Below are positions 53,685 to 62,953 of a stretch of DNA of 64,000 bases, in pieces. The notes beneath the pieces are model-generated. The model did not search any database. It was not told the DNA's origin and saw nothing but the letters and a program-made list of their open reading frames with translations. The stretch is from Streptomyces malaysiensis subsp. samsunensis (GTDB taxonomy: Bacteria > Actinomycetota > Actinomycetes > Streptomycetales > Streptomycetaceae). A program made the position numbers and the translations under genes. Numbering within the stretch: position 1 is the stretch's first letter; each line of letters opens with the position of its first letter. The DNA is taken from contig NZ_JANIIC010000001.1 of the NCBI RefSeq assembly GCF_024519315.1, positions 124,001 to 188,000 of the forward strand, in the 5' to 3' direction.

Positions 53685-53758
53685 GCGGGCGTAGCTCAAT
53701 GGTAGAGCCCCAGTCTTCCAAACTGGCTACGCGGGTTCGATTCCCGTCGCCCGCTCCA
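53685..53758 (+). tRNA. tRNA-Gly (anticodon TCC)
   Basis: Starts GCGGGCGTAGCTCAATGGTA; acceptor GCGGGCG/CGCCCGC, anticodon loop CTTCCAA (TCC), T loop TTCGATT, discriminator T and an encoded CCA. It is divergent from tRNA-Pro, with about 180 bp between them. Confidence 0.97.
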
Positions 53759-53765
53759 TGGCTTT

Positions 53766-53799
53766 CGGCCCGGTCCGGGGAACTCCCCGGACCGGGCCG
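53766..53799 (+). terminator. hairpin terminator of tRNA-Gly
   Basis: Perfect 15-bp stem (53766-53780 with 53785-53799, loop AACT) starting eight bases after the tRNA CCA end. Confidence 0.85.
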
Positions 53800-53833
53800 T
53801 TCGCATTCGCGCACACTCGCCCATACGCACACA

Positions 53834-53880
53834 CCCGAAGCGTCCGCGCCCCGGTGACTGGGGGCCGCGGACGCTTCGGG
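53834..53880 (-). terminator. hairpin terminator of the small membrane gene
   Basis: Perfect 15-bp stem (53834-53848 with 53866-53880) ending 21 bp beyond the stop of the gene at 53902-54096. Confidence 0.8.
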
Positions 53881-53901
53881 GTCGATGCTCAGGGGGTGGG
53901 G

Positions 53902-54096
53902 TCAGGGGTTGATGTCGGCAAGGGCCTCGGCGGCCGAGTCGAGGAAGTCCTGGATGTCCGGCGCGACGTTGGACGAGGCGAGCAGGAACCCGAAGAGGAT
54001 CGCGACCAGGGCCGGCCCCCACTTGACTCGACCATTACGGATCATCAGCACCAGGATGATGCCCACCAGCAGTACCAATGACAGGGAAATGGCCAC
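53902..54096 (-). CDS. 64-residue membrane protein
   Basis: The start is the GTG at 54096 behind GAGGGTGGG. Two hydrophobic segments (ISLSLVLLVGIILVLMI and WGPALVAILFGFLLASS) flank a basic turn RNGRVK, giving a hairpin with the loop inside. An acidic amphipathic end follows (DIQDFLDSAAEALADINP). It has the look of conserved Streptomyces small membrane proteins, but I do not know the family. Its own terminator follows. Confidence 0.7.
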   Translation of the reverse strand: MAISLSLVLLVGIILVLMIRNGRVKWGPALVAILFGFLLASSNVAPDIQDFLDSAAEALADINP

Positions 54097-54281
54097 AACA
54101 TCCCACCCTCGGTCGCACACGTCTCACAGGCCCGGAAGCACGCGACCCCGCACACCCCCGCAGCCCCTATCGTGCCATCAACTCCCCCCGCTCAGCAGTG
54201 GGGTGGAGCGATAAACGGTCACTTGTGCACACGACACCCACCCCACCGGTACCCGTCCGGTATCCGTTCATTCAAAGGGGC

Positions 54282-54467
54282 ATGAGTGACGCTGCCCACA
54301 ACTCGGCGAAGCGCCCGAGCGATGAATTCGGACCGCCCCGTCCCACCGCTCCAGATGATCTAGGACAGGAATTCCGAATTCGCCCGGCGATCACTCGGCA
54401 GGGTGACAAAACACCAATGAATCAGACATTCCACCGGAGCCCCCTGCGGGGCATATGCCCCAATTAA
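54282..54467 (+). CDS. possible 61-residue ORF, doubtful
   Basis: Starts ATG behind AAAGGGGC, a good ribosome binding site. It encodes a polar peptide beginning MSDAAHNSAKRPSDEFGP. Codon use has weak GC3 bias and no domain is visible. It is listed only because of the ribosome binding site and the long gap around it. Confidence 0.25.
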   Translation: MSDAAHNSAKRPSDEFGPPRPTAPDDLGQEFRIRPAITRQGDKTPMNQTFHRSPLRGICPN

Positions 54468-54610
54468 GTGGGATGAAAGCCGTCAGAACGGACGGCCTGA
54501 GCCAGGATATCGAATGATCGCATCGCTTTGTCGACTCTCCGGTCGACTTCGTGGGACCGACTATCGGCCGCGCCACGAAGACTATGAACGGAAAGCAAAC
54601 TGAACGAGGT

Positions 54611-54640
54611 TTTACGCAATACAGGTTTCAGCGCTATCGT
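54611..54640 (+). promoter_or_regulatory. candidate promoter of the acyltransferase gene
   Basis: TTTACG (54611-54616), 18 bases, TATCGT (54635-54640), about 85 bp upstream of the GTG start. The -10 fits well; the -35 is partial. Confidence 0.4.
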
Positions 54641-54694
54641 GCCTCAGATGTTTCACGCTGCCATGACTCCCCCACGCGCAGTGAGGTCCCGGGT

Positions 54695-54723
54695 GGTCTC
54701 CCCCAGTTCCTGGTGGGAGGGCC
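54695..54723 (+). repeat. palindromic CTCCCCCAG-type repeat over the ribosome binding site
   Basis: Stem CTCCCCCAG (54698-54706), loop TTC, CTGGTGGGAG (54710-54719). The GGAGG that serves the acyltransferase start at 54725 forms the end of the 3' arm, so the hairpin would hide it. It shares its core 9-mer and layout with the element at 58887-58917. Confidence 0.7.
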
Positions 54724-54724
54724 T

Positions 54725-55909
54725 GTGACCAACTCCCTGCGCCCACACGGTTATCAGCGGACCCCGCTCCCCGAGGAGACCGCGCCCACTCCCCCCACGC
54801 CGCGGGCCGAAGAACCAGGGCAGCAGGCGACGACCCCGCCCGCCCCCACCTCCCCCGCCGGACAGAAGCCCAAACAGCGGGACGCGTTCTTCGACAACGC
54901 GAAGTACCTCGCCATCGTGCTGGTCGCGATGGGCCACTCGTGGGAGCCGCTGACCGACAGCAGTCGCACCGCGGAAGCGCTGTACATGATCGTGTACACC
55001 TTCCACATGCCGGCCTTCATCCTGATCTCCGGCTACTTCTCGCGCAGCTTCGACATGCGACCGGACCGGCTCAAGCGGCTGATCACCGGGGTGGCGGTGC
55101 CCTACCTGATCTTCGAGGTCGCGTACACGCTGTTCAAGCGCTGGGCGGACGACGATCCGACGTACGACTTCAGCCTGCTGGACCCCTGGTATCTCACCTG
55201 GTTCCTGATCGCGCTGTTCGTATGGCGGATGTCCACTCCGCTCTGGAAGCTGGTGCGCTGGCCGATCCCGCTCTCGCTCGCGGTCGCCACGCTCGCGGCG
55301 GTCTCGCCCGACATCGGCGACGACCTGGACATGCAGCGGCTGCTCCAGTTCCTGCCGTTCTTCGTCCTCGGCCTGTGCATGAAGCCCGAGCACTTCCAGA
55401 TGATCCGCCGGCGCTCGGTGCGGATCGCGTCCGTGCCGATCTTCGCGTGTGCCTTCGTGTTCGCCTACTGGGCGGCGCCGCGGATGAGCTCGGCGTGGTT
55501 CTACCACCGCGACAGCGTCCAGGAGCTGGGCGCGCCGCCGTGGACCGGCCCGGTGATGACGCTCGCCCTCTTCGGCTGCTCGGTCGTGCTCGTCAGCTGC
55601 TTCTTCGCCTGGGTGCCGCGGCGCCACATGTGGTTCACGGTGCTGGGCGCGGGCACGCTCTACGGCTACCTGCTGCACGGCTTCCTCGCCAAGGGCTCCC
55701 GCTTCTGGGGCTGGTTCGACGACTACCAGTGGCTGCACAAGCCGCTGGGTGAGATCACGGTCACGATCATCGCCGGCTCGGTGATCACCGTGCTGTGCAC
55801 GCCTCCCGTCCAGCGCGCCTTCCGCTTCGCCATGGAGCCGAAGATGGCCTGGGCCTTCCGTAAGGACCCTGCCGAACAGGCACGGAGCCGTACGACGACG
55901 GCGGCCTAG
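54725..55909 (+). CDS. acyltransferase family 3 integral membrane protein
   Basis: A protein of 394 residues starting at the GTG at 54725. A Pro/Glu/Thr-rich cytoplasmic head (~60 residues) is followed by the acyltransferase-3 domain: RDAFFDNAKYLAIVLVAMGH with the catalytic-type His, FHMPAFILISGYFSRSF, and about ten spans (WYLTWFLIALFVWRM, FLPFFVLGLCM, LGAGTLYGYLLHGFLAKGS). Members O-acylate sugars, glycans or antibiotics at the membrane; the substrate is unknown. It is a single gene between a regulatory gap and a bidirectional terminator. Confidence 0.85.
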   Translation: MTNSLRPHGYQRTPLPEETAPTPPTPRAEEPGQQATTPPAPTSPAGQKPKQRDAFFDNAKYLAIVLVAMGHSWEPLTDSSRTAEALYMIVYTFHMPAFILISGYFSRSFDMRPDRLKRLITGVAVPYLIFEVAYTLFKRWADDDPTYDFSLLDPWYLTWFLIALFVWRMSTPLWKLVRWPIPLSLAVATLAAVSPDIGDDLDMQRLLQFLPFFVLGLCMKPEHFQMIRRRSVRIASVPIFACAFVFAYWAAPRMSSAWFYHRDSVQELGAPPWTGPVMTLALFGCSVVLVSCFFAWVPRRHMWFTVLGAGTLYGYLLHGFLAKGSRFWGWFDDYQWLHKPLGEITVTIIAGSVITVLCTPPVQRAFRFAMEPKMAWAFRKDPAEQARSRTTTAA

Positions 55910-55930
55910 CGCGCCGAGGCCACGACAGCG

Positions 55931-55969
55931 AAGGGCCGGCCCGCGGACTGACTCCGCGGGCCGGCCCTT
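55931..55969. terminator. bidirectional hairpin terminator
   Basis: Perfect 17-bp stem (55931-55947 with 55953-55969, loop CTGAC) followed by TTTT on the plus strand, between the convergent acyltransferase and ABC permease genes. Confidence 0.85.
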
Positions 55970-56052
55970 TTGTCGGCCCAGCGCGGCCAGGTGGCCCTTC
56001 AGCCCCGCGACCCGGCAGCCCCGCGGCGTGACAGCCCCGCGGCCCGGCCGGC

Positions 56053-58575
56053 TCACGGCTTCGCGCGGCGCAGCGCCACACGGGCCGGGAGCGCCGTCGC
56101 CGCCAGGCCGAGCGCCACGGCGGTGCCCGCGAAGCCCGCGTAGACGAGCGGCGGCGCATACGGGCCCTCGCCGGTCAGGCCGCGCGTCATCGGCACGAGC
56201 GTGGCCAGGGCGATCGCCGTGCCCAGGGCGATGCCCGCCGTGGCCACCAGCAGCGCCTCCCACCGCACCATTCCGAGCACCTGCCGCCGGGTGGTGCCGA
56301 TCAGCCGCAGGGTGCTCAGTTCGCGGCGGCGGTCCAGCACGGTCATCACCAGAGTGTTTGCCGCGGCGACGACGGCGAAGCCGCCGAGGACGCCCGCCAT
56401 GACGATGTTGGCCCAGGCGTTCAGCTTGCGGTCCTCGTCCTGGGCCGCCGCGTAGCCGTCCCCGTCGGTGGCGTCCTCGCCGATCCGGCCGAGTGCCGCG
56501 GCGACCGCCTTACGGTCGGCACCCCCGGCGTCCCGCACCAGCACATCGCTGTCGAACGACGACGTCACATGGCCGATAAGTGCCGCTCGGGGGAGGGTGA
56601 GCTCGGCGATCCCCAGCCCTCGCCCGTAGATCGCGACCACCGTGGGCGAGATCTTCGTGCCGTCCGGGAGGTGGAGGACGAGCCGGTGGCCGACCCGGGC
56701 ATGGGCCGCCTTCGCCAGGAGCGCGTCCACGGCCACCCGGCCCGGCCCCAGGGCGTCCAGGCGCCCCTGGCGGACGTCCAGGTCCTGCACGGCCACCAGG
56801 TCACGGCCGCTCCCTGAGACGCCCTGTACGGACGCGGGCCGCATCCAGCGGCCGTCGCCCGAGCCCACCGGGACCAGCACCCCGGTGCGCAGCAGCCCCA
56901 CCGACGCGGCCACGCCCGGTACCGAGGCGGCGCGGGCCGCGGTACCGGCCGGGAGTCCGTCCGGGGCGGAGATCACCTGGTCGGCGACGATGCCCGCCCG
57001 CCGCTGGCGGGCGCCCGCGTGGTCCTCGCTGGTGTGCATGAAGACCAGGGTCGAGGCGAAGGCCATGGCCAGCACGATCGGGGTGATCGCCGAGGCCAGG
57101 CGGCGGGCGTTGGCCCGGATGTTGGCCGAGGCCAGATGGGCCGGTGCCGGTCCGGCGCGCAGCGGCAGGCCGATCAGCCATGCGCACAGGCGGGCGATGA
57201 GCGGGCCGAGCAGGGCCACGGCGAGCATGAACAGCATCACGACCCCGAGGGCGGCGTTGGCCGCGTCGTCCCCGGAGGCGGAGGCGGCGACGCCGGTCAT
57301 GACGATGCCGCCGGCCAGGGCCGCGACGCCGAGCACCGTACGGATCACACCGGGCCGCAGCCGCTCCACGGCCGCCTCGCCGAGCGCCCGCCCCGGTGGG
57401 AACCGCGCCGGGCGGCGGGCGGCCATCAGGCCCGCCAGGAGCGAGGTGAGGAGGCCGGCGCCGACGGCGACGACGAGCGGGATCCAGGAGACGGAGAGCT
57501 CCACGGGCCCGGGGATGGCGCCCTTCTCCTCGAGCTGCCCGAACCACCAGCGGGCGAGGGCGTAGCCGGGCGGCAGACCGGCCGCGCCCGCGAGCGGGGC
57601 GACCAGCAGCGCCTCGGCCGCGACGGAGCGGCGGATCTGGCGCGGGGTGGCGCCGATGGCCCGCAGCAGGGCCACCTCGCGGCCGCGCTGGCCGACGGAG
57701 AGGGCGACGGTGCCCGCGGTGGTGAAGGCGGCCACGGCGGTGGCGATGCCGCCGAAGGAGCCGCCGAGGACGATGAGCATCTCCTTGGCGTTGGCGAGCG
57801 CGGGCTCCTCGATGGCGCCGCGGCCGCCGCCGGTGTGCACGCGAGGGGAGTGCGCCGCGCCCTTCACGGCCCGCTCCAGATGTGCGGCCAGCCGGTCGGG
57901 GGCGGTGCCGGGGCGGGGCTGGACCAGGACGGCGTCCACGGCGGCGGGGTGGCCGCTCAGCGCCTGAGCCCGGCGGTCGGTGAACCACGCCGTAAGGCCG
58001 TCGCCGTCGGCGCCGCCCGCCTTACGGGTCACACCTCAGACCCGGAAGGTGTGGCGGCCGTCCGGCGCGGTCACCGTGATCCGGCCGCCGACGCCGGTAC
58101 CCGCCGCGCGGGCGGCCCCGGGGCTGAGCACGGCCTCGCCATCGCGGGGCGCCGCGCCCGAGGCGAGCGCCACGCCCGTGAAGGGCGCCGCGCCCCAGCC
58201 ATGGCCGGTGAACGCCCCATGGGCGGTGCGGAGCGGGAAGGTCACGTCCGGGGCCGCGGCCGCGGCCCCGGGGGTGCGGGCGGCGGTGGCCACCAGGGAG
58301 GCGTCGAGCCGGGCGCGGTCGGGGACCTGCTCCGACTCCTGCGAGCGGCCGTCGCCGTGGCCGATTACGTAGCGCACCCGCTGGTCGGCGGCGATCACGA
58401 CCGGGGCGTTCGCATAGCGCTGCGGCGGTACGGACGCCCGTATCCCGGTCTCCAGCAGGATGCCGCACGCGGACACGATCGCCGCGGCCATGGCCAGGGC
58501 GACGAAGGTGCCCGCGAAGGCGGATGGTTTGAACCGGACGGCGGCGCGGGCCAGTCCGTTGGTGAGCGGCCTCAC
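56053..58575 (-). pseudogene. FtsX-like ABC transporter permease with an in-frame stop
   Basis: Full length would be 840 codons from the GTG at 58575 (VRPLTNGLARAAVRFKPSAF), which overlaps the ATPase stop as GTGA. The reading frame is open except for a TGA at 58036-58038: it runs ...GRHTFRV, stop, GVTRKAGGADGDGLTAWFTDRR (last part cited as LTAWFTDRR) without any frame change. Two FtsX domains are visible (FGGIATAVAAFTTAGTVALS and IVMAGVLGGFAVVAAANTLV), with eight to ten spans. Relatives export antibiotics, lipoproteins or peptides. The downstream part could restart at the GTG at 58032, but the first span would be lost. TGA may have replaced a Ser codon (inference). Confidence 0.75.
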
Positions 58576-59412
58576 CGGGCCCCCTCGACTGGCACGGCGA
58601 GGGCCGGAGTGCGGGTGGTGAGGCGGCTCATCCGCTCGGCGATCTCGTGCGCCGGGGAGCGGAGGAGCCGGTCGGCGATGGCGCCGTCGGCGAGAAAGAG
58701 CACCCGGTCGGCGTAGCTCGCGGCGACCGGGTCGTGCGTGACCATCACCACCGTCGCGCCCAGCACGTCCACCGCGTGCCGCAGCAGGGTGAGCACCTCG
58801 GCGGCGGTGTTGGTGTCCAGGGCGCCGGTCGGCTCGTCGGCGAAGACGACGTCGGGGCGGGTGACCAGGGCACGGGCGATGGCCACCCTCCCCCAGCCTT
58901 CGGCCGGGAGGTGCCCCCTGCTGCTGCCCGCCGGAGAGCTCACCGGGCCGCCGCCTGGTCCGGTCCTCGGGACCGACCTGGGCGAGCACCGCACGGGCCC
59001 GCTGGCGGTCGGGGCGGGCGCCCGCGAGCCGCATCGGGAGCGGCACGTTCTGCTCGACCGTCAGGGAGGGGAGGAGGTTGAAGGACTGAAAGACGAACCC
59101 GAGGCGGGCACGGCGCAGCGCTGTGAGCTTGTTCTCACTCATTCCAGTGATTTCGGTACCACCGAGCTTGACGGACCCGGCGGTCGGCCGGTCGAGCCCG
59201 GCGGCGCACTGGAGGAAGGTCGACTTACCGCAGCCGGAGGGGCCCATGACGGCGGTGAAGCTGCCGTGCGGAAGGGCCAGGTCGATACCGCGCAGGGCAT
59301 GGACGGCGGTGCGGCCACGGCCGTAGCGGCGCTGGACGCCGTGGAGTTCGATGGCGGGGGCGTGGTGGTGCGGCGTCGGTGCCGCGGTCTCTCGCCGCTT
59401 GCGCAGCCGCAT
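58572..59412 (-). pseudogene. ABC transporter ATPase frameshifted by a repeat insertion
   Basis: Partner of the FtsX-like permease downstream. The N-terminal half from the ATG at 59412 has Walker A GPSGCGKST, the Q-loop FVFQSFNLLPSL and the signature LSGGQQQ. The continuation RVAIARALVTRPDVVFADEP (Walker B), ALDT and THD is in another frame. Between them 31 bases (58887-58917) replace one expected Arg codon, a net gain of 28 bases that shifts the frame. The inserted bases form a palindromic repeat. Without the insert the protein would be 270 residues, the normal MacB/LolD length. An intact ATPase is not made unless frameshifting occurs. Confidence 0.85.
58887..58917. mobile_element. short palindromic repeat inserted in an ABC ATPase gene
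   Basis: The plus strand carries CTCCCCCAGCC, TTC, GGCCGGGAGG, a hairpin with the core CTCCCCCAG also found at 54698-54706. It interrupts the codons for the ABC signature exactly after LSGGQQQ and adds 28 bases. Similar small GC-rich palindromes are, to my knowledge, scattered in Streptomyces genomes. It is too short to code for anything, so it would have to be moved in trans or by replication slippage. Confidence 0.7.
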
Positions 59413-59603
59413 GGTGGTGGCCCTTCCGAGGAGTTCGCCCGATTCCCCTCGAACGTAGGGATTACGGCCCCTCGGCGGCCATGACGGCCACCGGCGTATC
59501 CGGGGTGGGGCTAACCCCCGCCGGGCCCGCCCGGGGCGCCACAGGGCGGCCTGGCGGGCCCGGGAGGCGCGGCTGCCGGCGGCGGATCAGCAGCGTGCTG
59601 TCG

Positions 59604-60746
59604 CTACTGGCGGCAGATCAGCAGCAGGGCCCGGTCGTCGTTGACGTCCTTCGCGACCGTCTCGATCAGGTGCCAGGCCGCGCCCTGGAAGCCGGAGCCG
59701 ACATAGCGGTCCGCCTCGCCGGTAAGGCGGTCGATGCCTTCGCTGATGTCCCGGTCGGCGGTCTCGACGAGGCCGTCGGTGAAGAGCATCAGGACGTCGC
59801 CGGGGCGGAGGGTGCCCTTGGTGGGGTCGAACTGGGCGCCGTCGTAGACGCCCAGCAGCGGGCCCTCGGCGGTCTTCTCCTCCCACTTGCCGGTGCCCGC
59901 GCTCAGCTGGAGCGCGGGCAGATGTCCGGCGGAGAAGAGCTCGAAGTCGCCGCTGTCGAGATCGAGGACGAGATGGATGGAGGTCGCGAACCCTTCATCC
60001 CAGTCCTGGCGCAGCAGATAGCCGTTGGCGGCCGGGAGGAAGCCGTGCGGGGGCAGGGAGCCCAGGAGGCCGCCGAAGGCGCCGGAGAGCAGCAGGGCGC
60101 GCGAGGCGGCGTCCATGCCCTTGCCCGAGACGTCGGTGAGGACGACCTCGAGGGTGCGGCCGCCGCCGGTGCGGGCGGCGACCACGAAGTCACCGGAGAA
60201 CGACTGTCCCCCGGCCGGGCGCAGCGCCATCTCGCGGTGCCAGCCGCGCGGCAGACCGGGCAGCTTGCTCTGGACGCGGATGCGCTCGCGCAGGTCGAAG
60301 AGCATGGTGCCGCCGCGCCGCCAGGGCACCCCGACGCGGCTGCGGAACTGGGCGATCAGCAGGCCGAAGAAGCCGACGGCGGCGACGACCAGGATGGTGC
60401 CGGGAGTGACCCGGGAGGAGGCGTCCTCCTCGGTGTACGGGCCGAGCACGGCGGACTCCACGATCAGGGCCGTGGCGGCTGCCGCGTACAGGGCGAGCAG
60501 ACTGGCCGGGCGCAGCAGCAGCCCGCCCGCGACGATGGGCAGGACGAGGGCGGACGGGGAGCACCAGTCGGGCTGGGCGATGGTGCCACCGGCGATGGCG
60601 GGGACGCCGAGGAGCAGCGCGGTCAGGGCGAGCCGGTCGGACCCCTCACCCCGGAAGTAGTCGACTCCGGCTTTGCGCACGCCTGTGCGAGCCCGGTGCA
60701 GAGCTCTGCGCATCCGGGCCCACGGAGTGTCCACGCCGCCAATCAT
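59604..60746 (-). CDS. membrane-anchored SpoIIE-type PP2C phosphatase
   Basis: A protein of 380 residues with three or four N-terminal spans (about residues 38-135: LALTALLLGVPAIAGGTIA, ALVLPIVAGGLLLRP, ILVVAAVGFFGLLIAQF). A cytoplasmic SpoIIE phosphatase domain follows, with the metal-binding aspartates in SGDFVVAAR, VVLTDVSGKGMDAA, LFTDGLVET and NDDRALLLI. Such phosphatases dephosphorylate anti-sigma-factor antagonists. No antagonist or anti-sigma gene is adjacent, so the partner is unknown. The start is the ATG at 60746. Confidence 0.92.
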   Translation of the reverse strand: MIGGVDTPWARMRRALHRARTGVRKAGVDYFRGEGSDRLALTALLLGVPAIAGGTIAQPDWCSPSALVLPIVAGGLLLRPASLLALYAAAATALIVESAVLGPYTEEDASSRVTPGTILVVAAVGFFGLLIAQFRSRVGVPWRRGGTMLFDLRERIRVQSKLPGLPRGWHREMALRPAGGQSFSGDFVVAARTGGGRTLEVVLTDVSGKGMDAASRALLLSGAFGGLLGSLPPHGFLPAANGYLLRQDWDEGFATSIHLVLDLDSGDFELFSAGHLPALQLSAGTGKWEEKTAEGPLLGVYDGAQFDPTKGTLRPGDVLMLFTDGLVETADRDISEGIDRLTGEADRYVGSGFQGAAWHLIETVAKDVNDDRALLLICRQ

Positions 60747-60873
60747 TGCATCGGGACCCTACCCACCCGTTCGGACGCGCGTCGATTCGTGGCGCGTTGA
60801 AACACCCAGCCAGGGGGCAATCGTAAGCGAAATTCGTTCGCGTGTACGGGAAACGGCTGCTAGGGATGGGAAT

Positions 60874-62106
60874 ATGAGGACTGAGCTGCGCGTGCTCGAC
60901 CCATCGATTTGGGATGATTGGTACGGAAAACTGCTACTCGCGTTCGGGGGAGTTCCCGAAGCGCCGGAGGAATCCGCGCTCTGGCGGGAGTTGACCGAAT
61001 GCGAGCGCTCCATCGGCGCGTGGGACGGCGCCGACATCGTCGGCACGGCCGGGCTGTTCAGCTTCCGGCTGTCGGTCCCGGGCGGCGGGATCGTCCCCGC
61101 GGCCGGTGTCACGATGGTGAGCGTACAGGCCACGCACCGGCGGCGCGGGGTGCTCCGGGCCATGATGCGGCGGCAGTTGGACGACGTCCGTGCCGCCGGT
61201 GATGAGCCGCTGGCCGTTCTGACCGCTTCGGAACCGGACATCTACGGACGGTTCGGCTACGGCGCGGCCACCCAGAACGCCTACGCCGAGATCGACACCG
61301 CCCGGGTGCGGCTGACCGTCCCCGAGGGCACCGACGACGTGAGGCTGCGCGCCGTGCCCCCGGAGTCCGCCGTCGAGGCGTGCGAGGCCGTCTACGCCAG
61401 ACGGGTGACCGCGCGGCCGGCCATGCTGGAGCGGCTTCCCGGCTGGGAGCGGCTGCCGGTGCTGGACCCGCAGGGCGAGCGCGAGGGGGCGTCCCCGCTG
61501 CGCTGTGTGCTGGCCGAGTCGGGCGGCGAGGTCAGCGGCTACGCGCGGTTCGCGGTCAAGCCCGACTGGGATCTGACCGGGGCGAAGGGCACGGTCCTCC
61601 TGCGCGATCTGGAGGCCCTTGACCCGGCGTCCTACGCGGCGCTGTGGCGCTTCCTCTTCGACATCGACCTGACCTCGGTGCTGCGGACCGGCCCCCGCCC
61701 GGTCGACGATCCCTGGCAGCATCTGGTCTCGGACATCCGGCGGTGCGCCGTGAGGACGCGCGATTCGCTGTACGTCCGTCTGGTGGACGTGGGCGCCGCG
61801 CTCGAGGCACGGGCGTACACGGCCCCGGTGGAGGCCGTCCTGGAGGTCACGGACCCCTTCTGCCCCTGGAACGAGGGGCGCTGGCGGCTGAGCGGCGACG
61901 CCAAGGGCGCCTCCTGCGAGCGCACGAGCGACGCTCCCGATCTCCGGCTGGGGGTGCGGGATCTGGGAGCGGCGTATCTCGGCGGGGTCTCGCTGACCGC
62001 GCTGGCGGGTGCGGGACGCGTCCAGGAGGCCCGTCAGGGCGCCCTTACGGAGGCCGCGGCCGCCTTCGCGTCCCCGGTCGCCCCATGGCTGCCGCACGGC
62101 TTCTGA
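60874..62106 (+). CDS. Eis-like GNAT N-acetyltransferase with SCP2-type C-domain
   Basis: A protein of 410 residues starting at the ATG at 60874 (MRTELRVLDPSIWDDWY). The GNAT motif A is VTMVSVQATHRRRGVLRAMM, followed by AVLTASEPDIYGRFGYG. A second GNAT-like domain comes next, and the C-terminal sterol-carrier-like domain ends in AAAAFASPVAPWLPHGF, where the terminal carboxylate acts as base in Eis enzymes. Homologues acetylate aminoglycosides and other amines at several positions, so low-level aminoglycoside tolerance is possible (inference). It diverges from the SpoIIE-type phosphatase gene. Confidence 0.9.
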   Translation: MRTELRVLDPSIWDDWYGKLLLAFGGVPEAPEESALWRELTECERSIGAWDGADIVGTAGLFSFRLSVPGGGIVPAAGVTMVSVQATHRRRGVLRAMMRRQLDDVRAAGDEPLAVLTASEPDIYGRFGYGAATQNAYAEIDTARVRLTVPEGTDDVRLRAVPPESAVEACEAVYARRVTARPAMLERLPGWERLPVLDPQGEREGASPLRCVLAESGGEVSGYARFAVKPDWDLTGAKGTVLLRDLEALDPASYAALWRFLFDIDLTSVLRTGPRPVDDPWQHLVSDIRRCAVRTRDSLYVRLVDVGAALEARAYTAPVEAVLEVTDPFCPWNEGRWRLSGDAKGASCERTSDAPDLRLGVRDLGAAYLGGVSLTALAGAGRVQEARQGALTEAAAAFASPVAPWLPHGF

Positions 62107-62137
62107 GACCTCGGGGTCCGCGACAGCCAGGCAAGGG

Positions 62138-62953
62138 TCAGGACAAGGGGCTCTGGCAGTCGGGGCACCAGAAGAGGTTGCGGGCGGCGAGATCGGCGGT
62201 GCGGATCTCGCCACCGCAGACATGGCAGGGCTGTCCGGCGCGCCGGTAGACATAGACCTCACCGCCGTGGTCGTCCACGCGCGGCGGGCGGCCCATCGCC
62301 TCGGGGATGTGCTCGGGGCGGACGGTGTCGATCCGGTTGTTCCGCACCCCCTCGCGCATCAGCACCACCAGATCGGCCCATATCGCGTCCCATTCGGCGC
62401 GGGTCAGCGCACGGCCGGGCCGGTAGGGGTCGATGCCGTGCCGGAAGAGCACCTCGGCGCGGTAGACGTTCCCCACACCGGCGATCACCTTCTGGTCCAT
62501 GAGCAGCGCGGCCACGCTGACGCGGCTGCGGGAGATCCGGGCCCAGGCCCGCTCCCCGTCGTCCGCCGGGCGCAGCGGATCGGGGCCCAGCCGGTCGTGG
62601 ATCGCCTGCTTCTCGCCATCGGTGATCAGCGCACAGGCGGTCGGGCCGCGCAGATCCGCGTACCCCTCGGGGTTCGCCAGTCGCAGCCGGACGGTGTCGG
62701 TGGGCGGCGGGGCGGGGGCCGGGCCGAAGGCGTACGTACCGAAGAGCCCCAGGTGGACATGGACCCACCCGGTGGCCGCGAAGTCCAGGAAGAGGTGCTT
62801 GCCGTGCGCCTCGGCGTGGCGCAGCGGCTGACCGTCGATCAGCCCGGCGCCGTCGGCGAACTTCCCCTGGGGGCTAGTGGCCCGGACGGGCCGGCCGCCG
62901 AAGGTCTCGACGTGGTCGGCGGCCAGCCGGTGGATGGTGTGCCCTTCGGGCAT
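62138..62953 (-). CDS. Fpg/Nei family DNA glycosylase
   Basis: Base-excision repair enzyme of 271 residues. After Met removal the N-terminus is PEGHTIHRLA, with the catalytic Pro and Glu and the His that marks the Nei rather than the Fpg branch (Fpg has PELPE). The helix-two-turn-helix segment is VAALLMDQKVIAGVGNVYRA, and the zinc finger at the end has CHVCGG and CPDCQ. It excises oxidised pyrimidines or related lesions. The start is the ATG at 62953, which overlaps the rpiB stop by one base, so the two are translationally coupled. Confidence 0.94.
   Translation of the reverse strand: MPEGHTIHRLAADHVETFGGRPVRATSPQGKFADGAGLIDGQPLRHAEAHGKHLFLDFAATGWVHVHLGLFGTYAFGPAPAPPPTDTVRLRLANPEGYADLRGPTACALITDGEKQAIHDRLGPDPLRPADDGERAWARISRSRVSVAALLMDQKVIAGVGNVYRAEVLFRHGIDPYRPGRALTRAEWDAIWADLVVLMREGVRNNRIDTVRPEHIPEAMGRPPRVDDHGGEVYVYRRAGQPCHVCGGEIRTADLAARNLFWCPDCQSPLS

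Larger units (their letters stand above)
54097..54724. other. 628-bp region without a certain gene
   Basis: Base composition is lower in GC than the flanks. It contains a possible small ORF (54282-54467), a promoter candidate (54611-54640) and a palindromic repeat (54695-54723), all listed separately. Small GC hairpins such as CCGTCAGAACGGACGG near 54479 are also present. Nothing else was recognised. Confidence 0.5.

Noticed and set aside
58036..59412. 458-residue fusion of ATPase and permease as a real protein
   Set aside because: The apparent fusion arises because the repeat-induced shift in the ATPase gene happens to enter the permease frame; the middle ~110 residues are Arg/Gly/Pro nonsense and Walker B is in the other frame.
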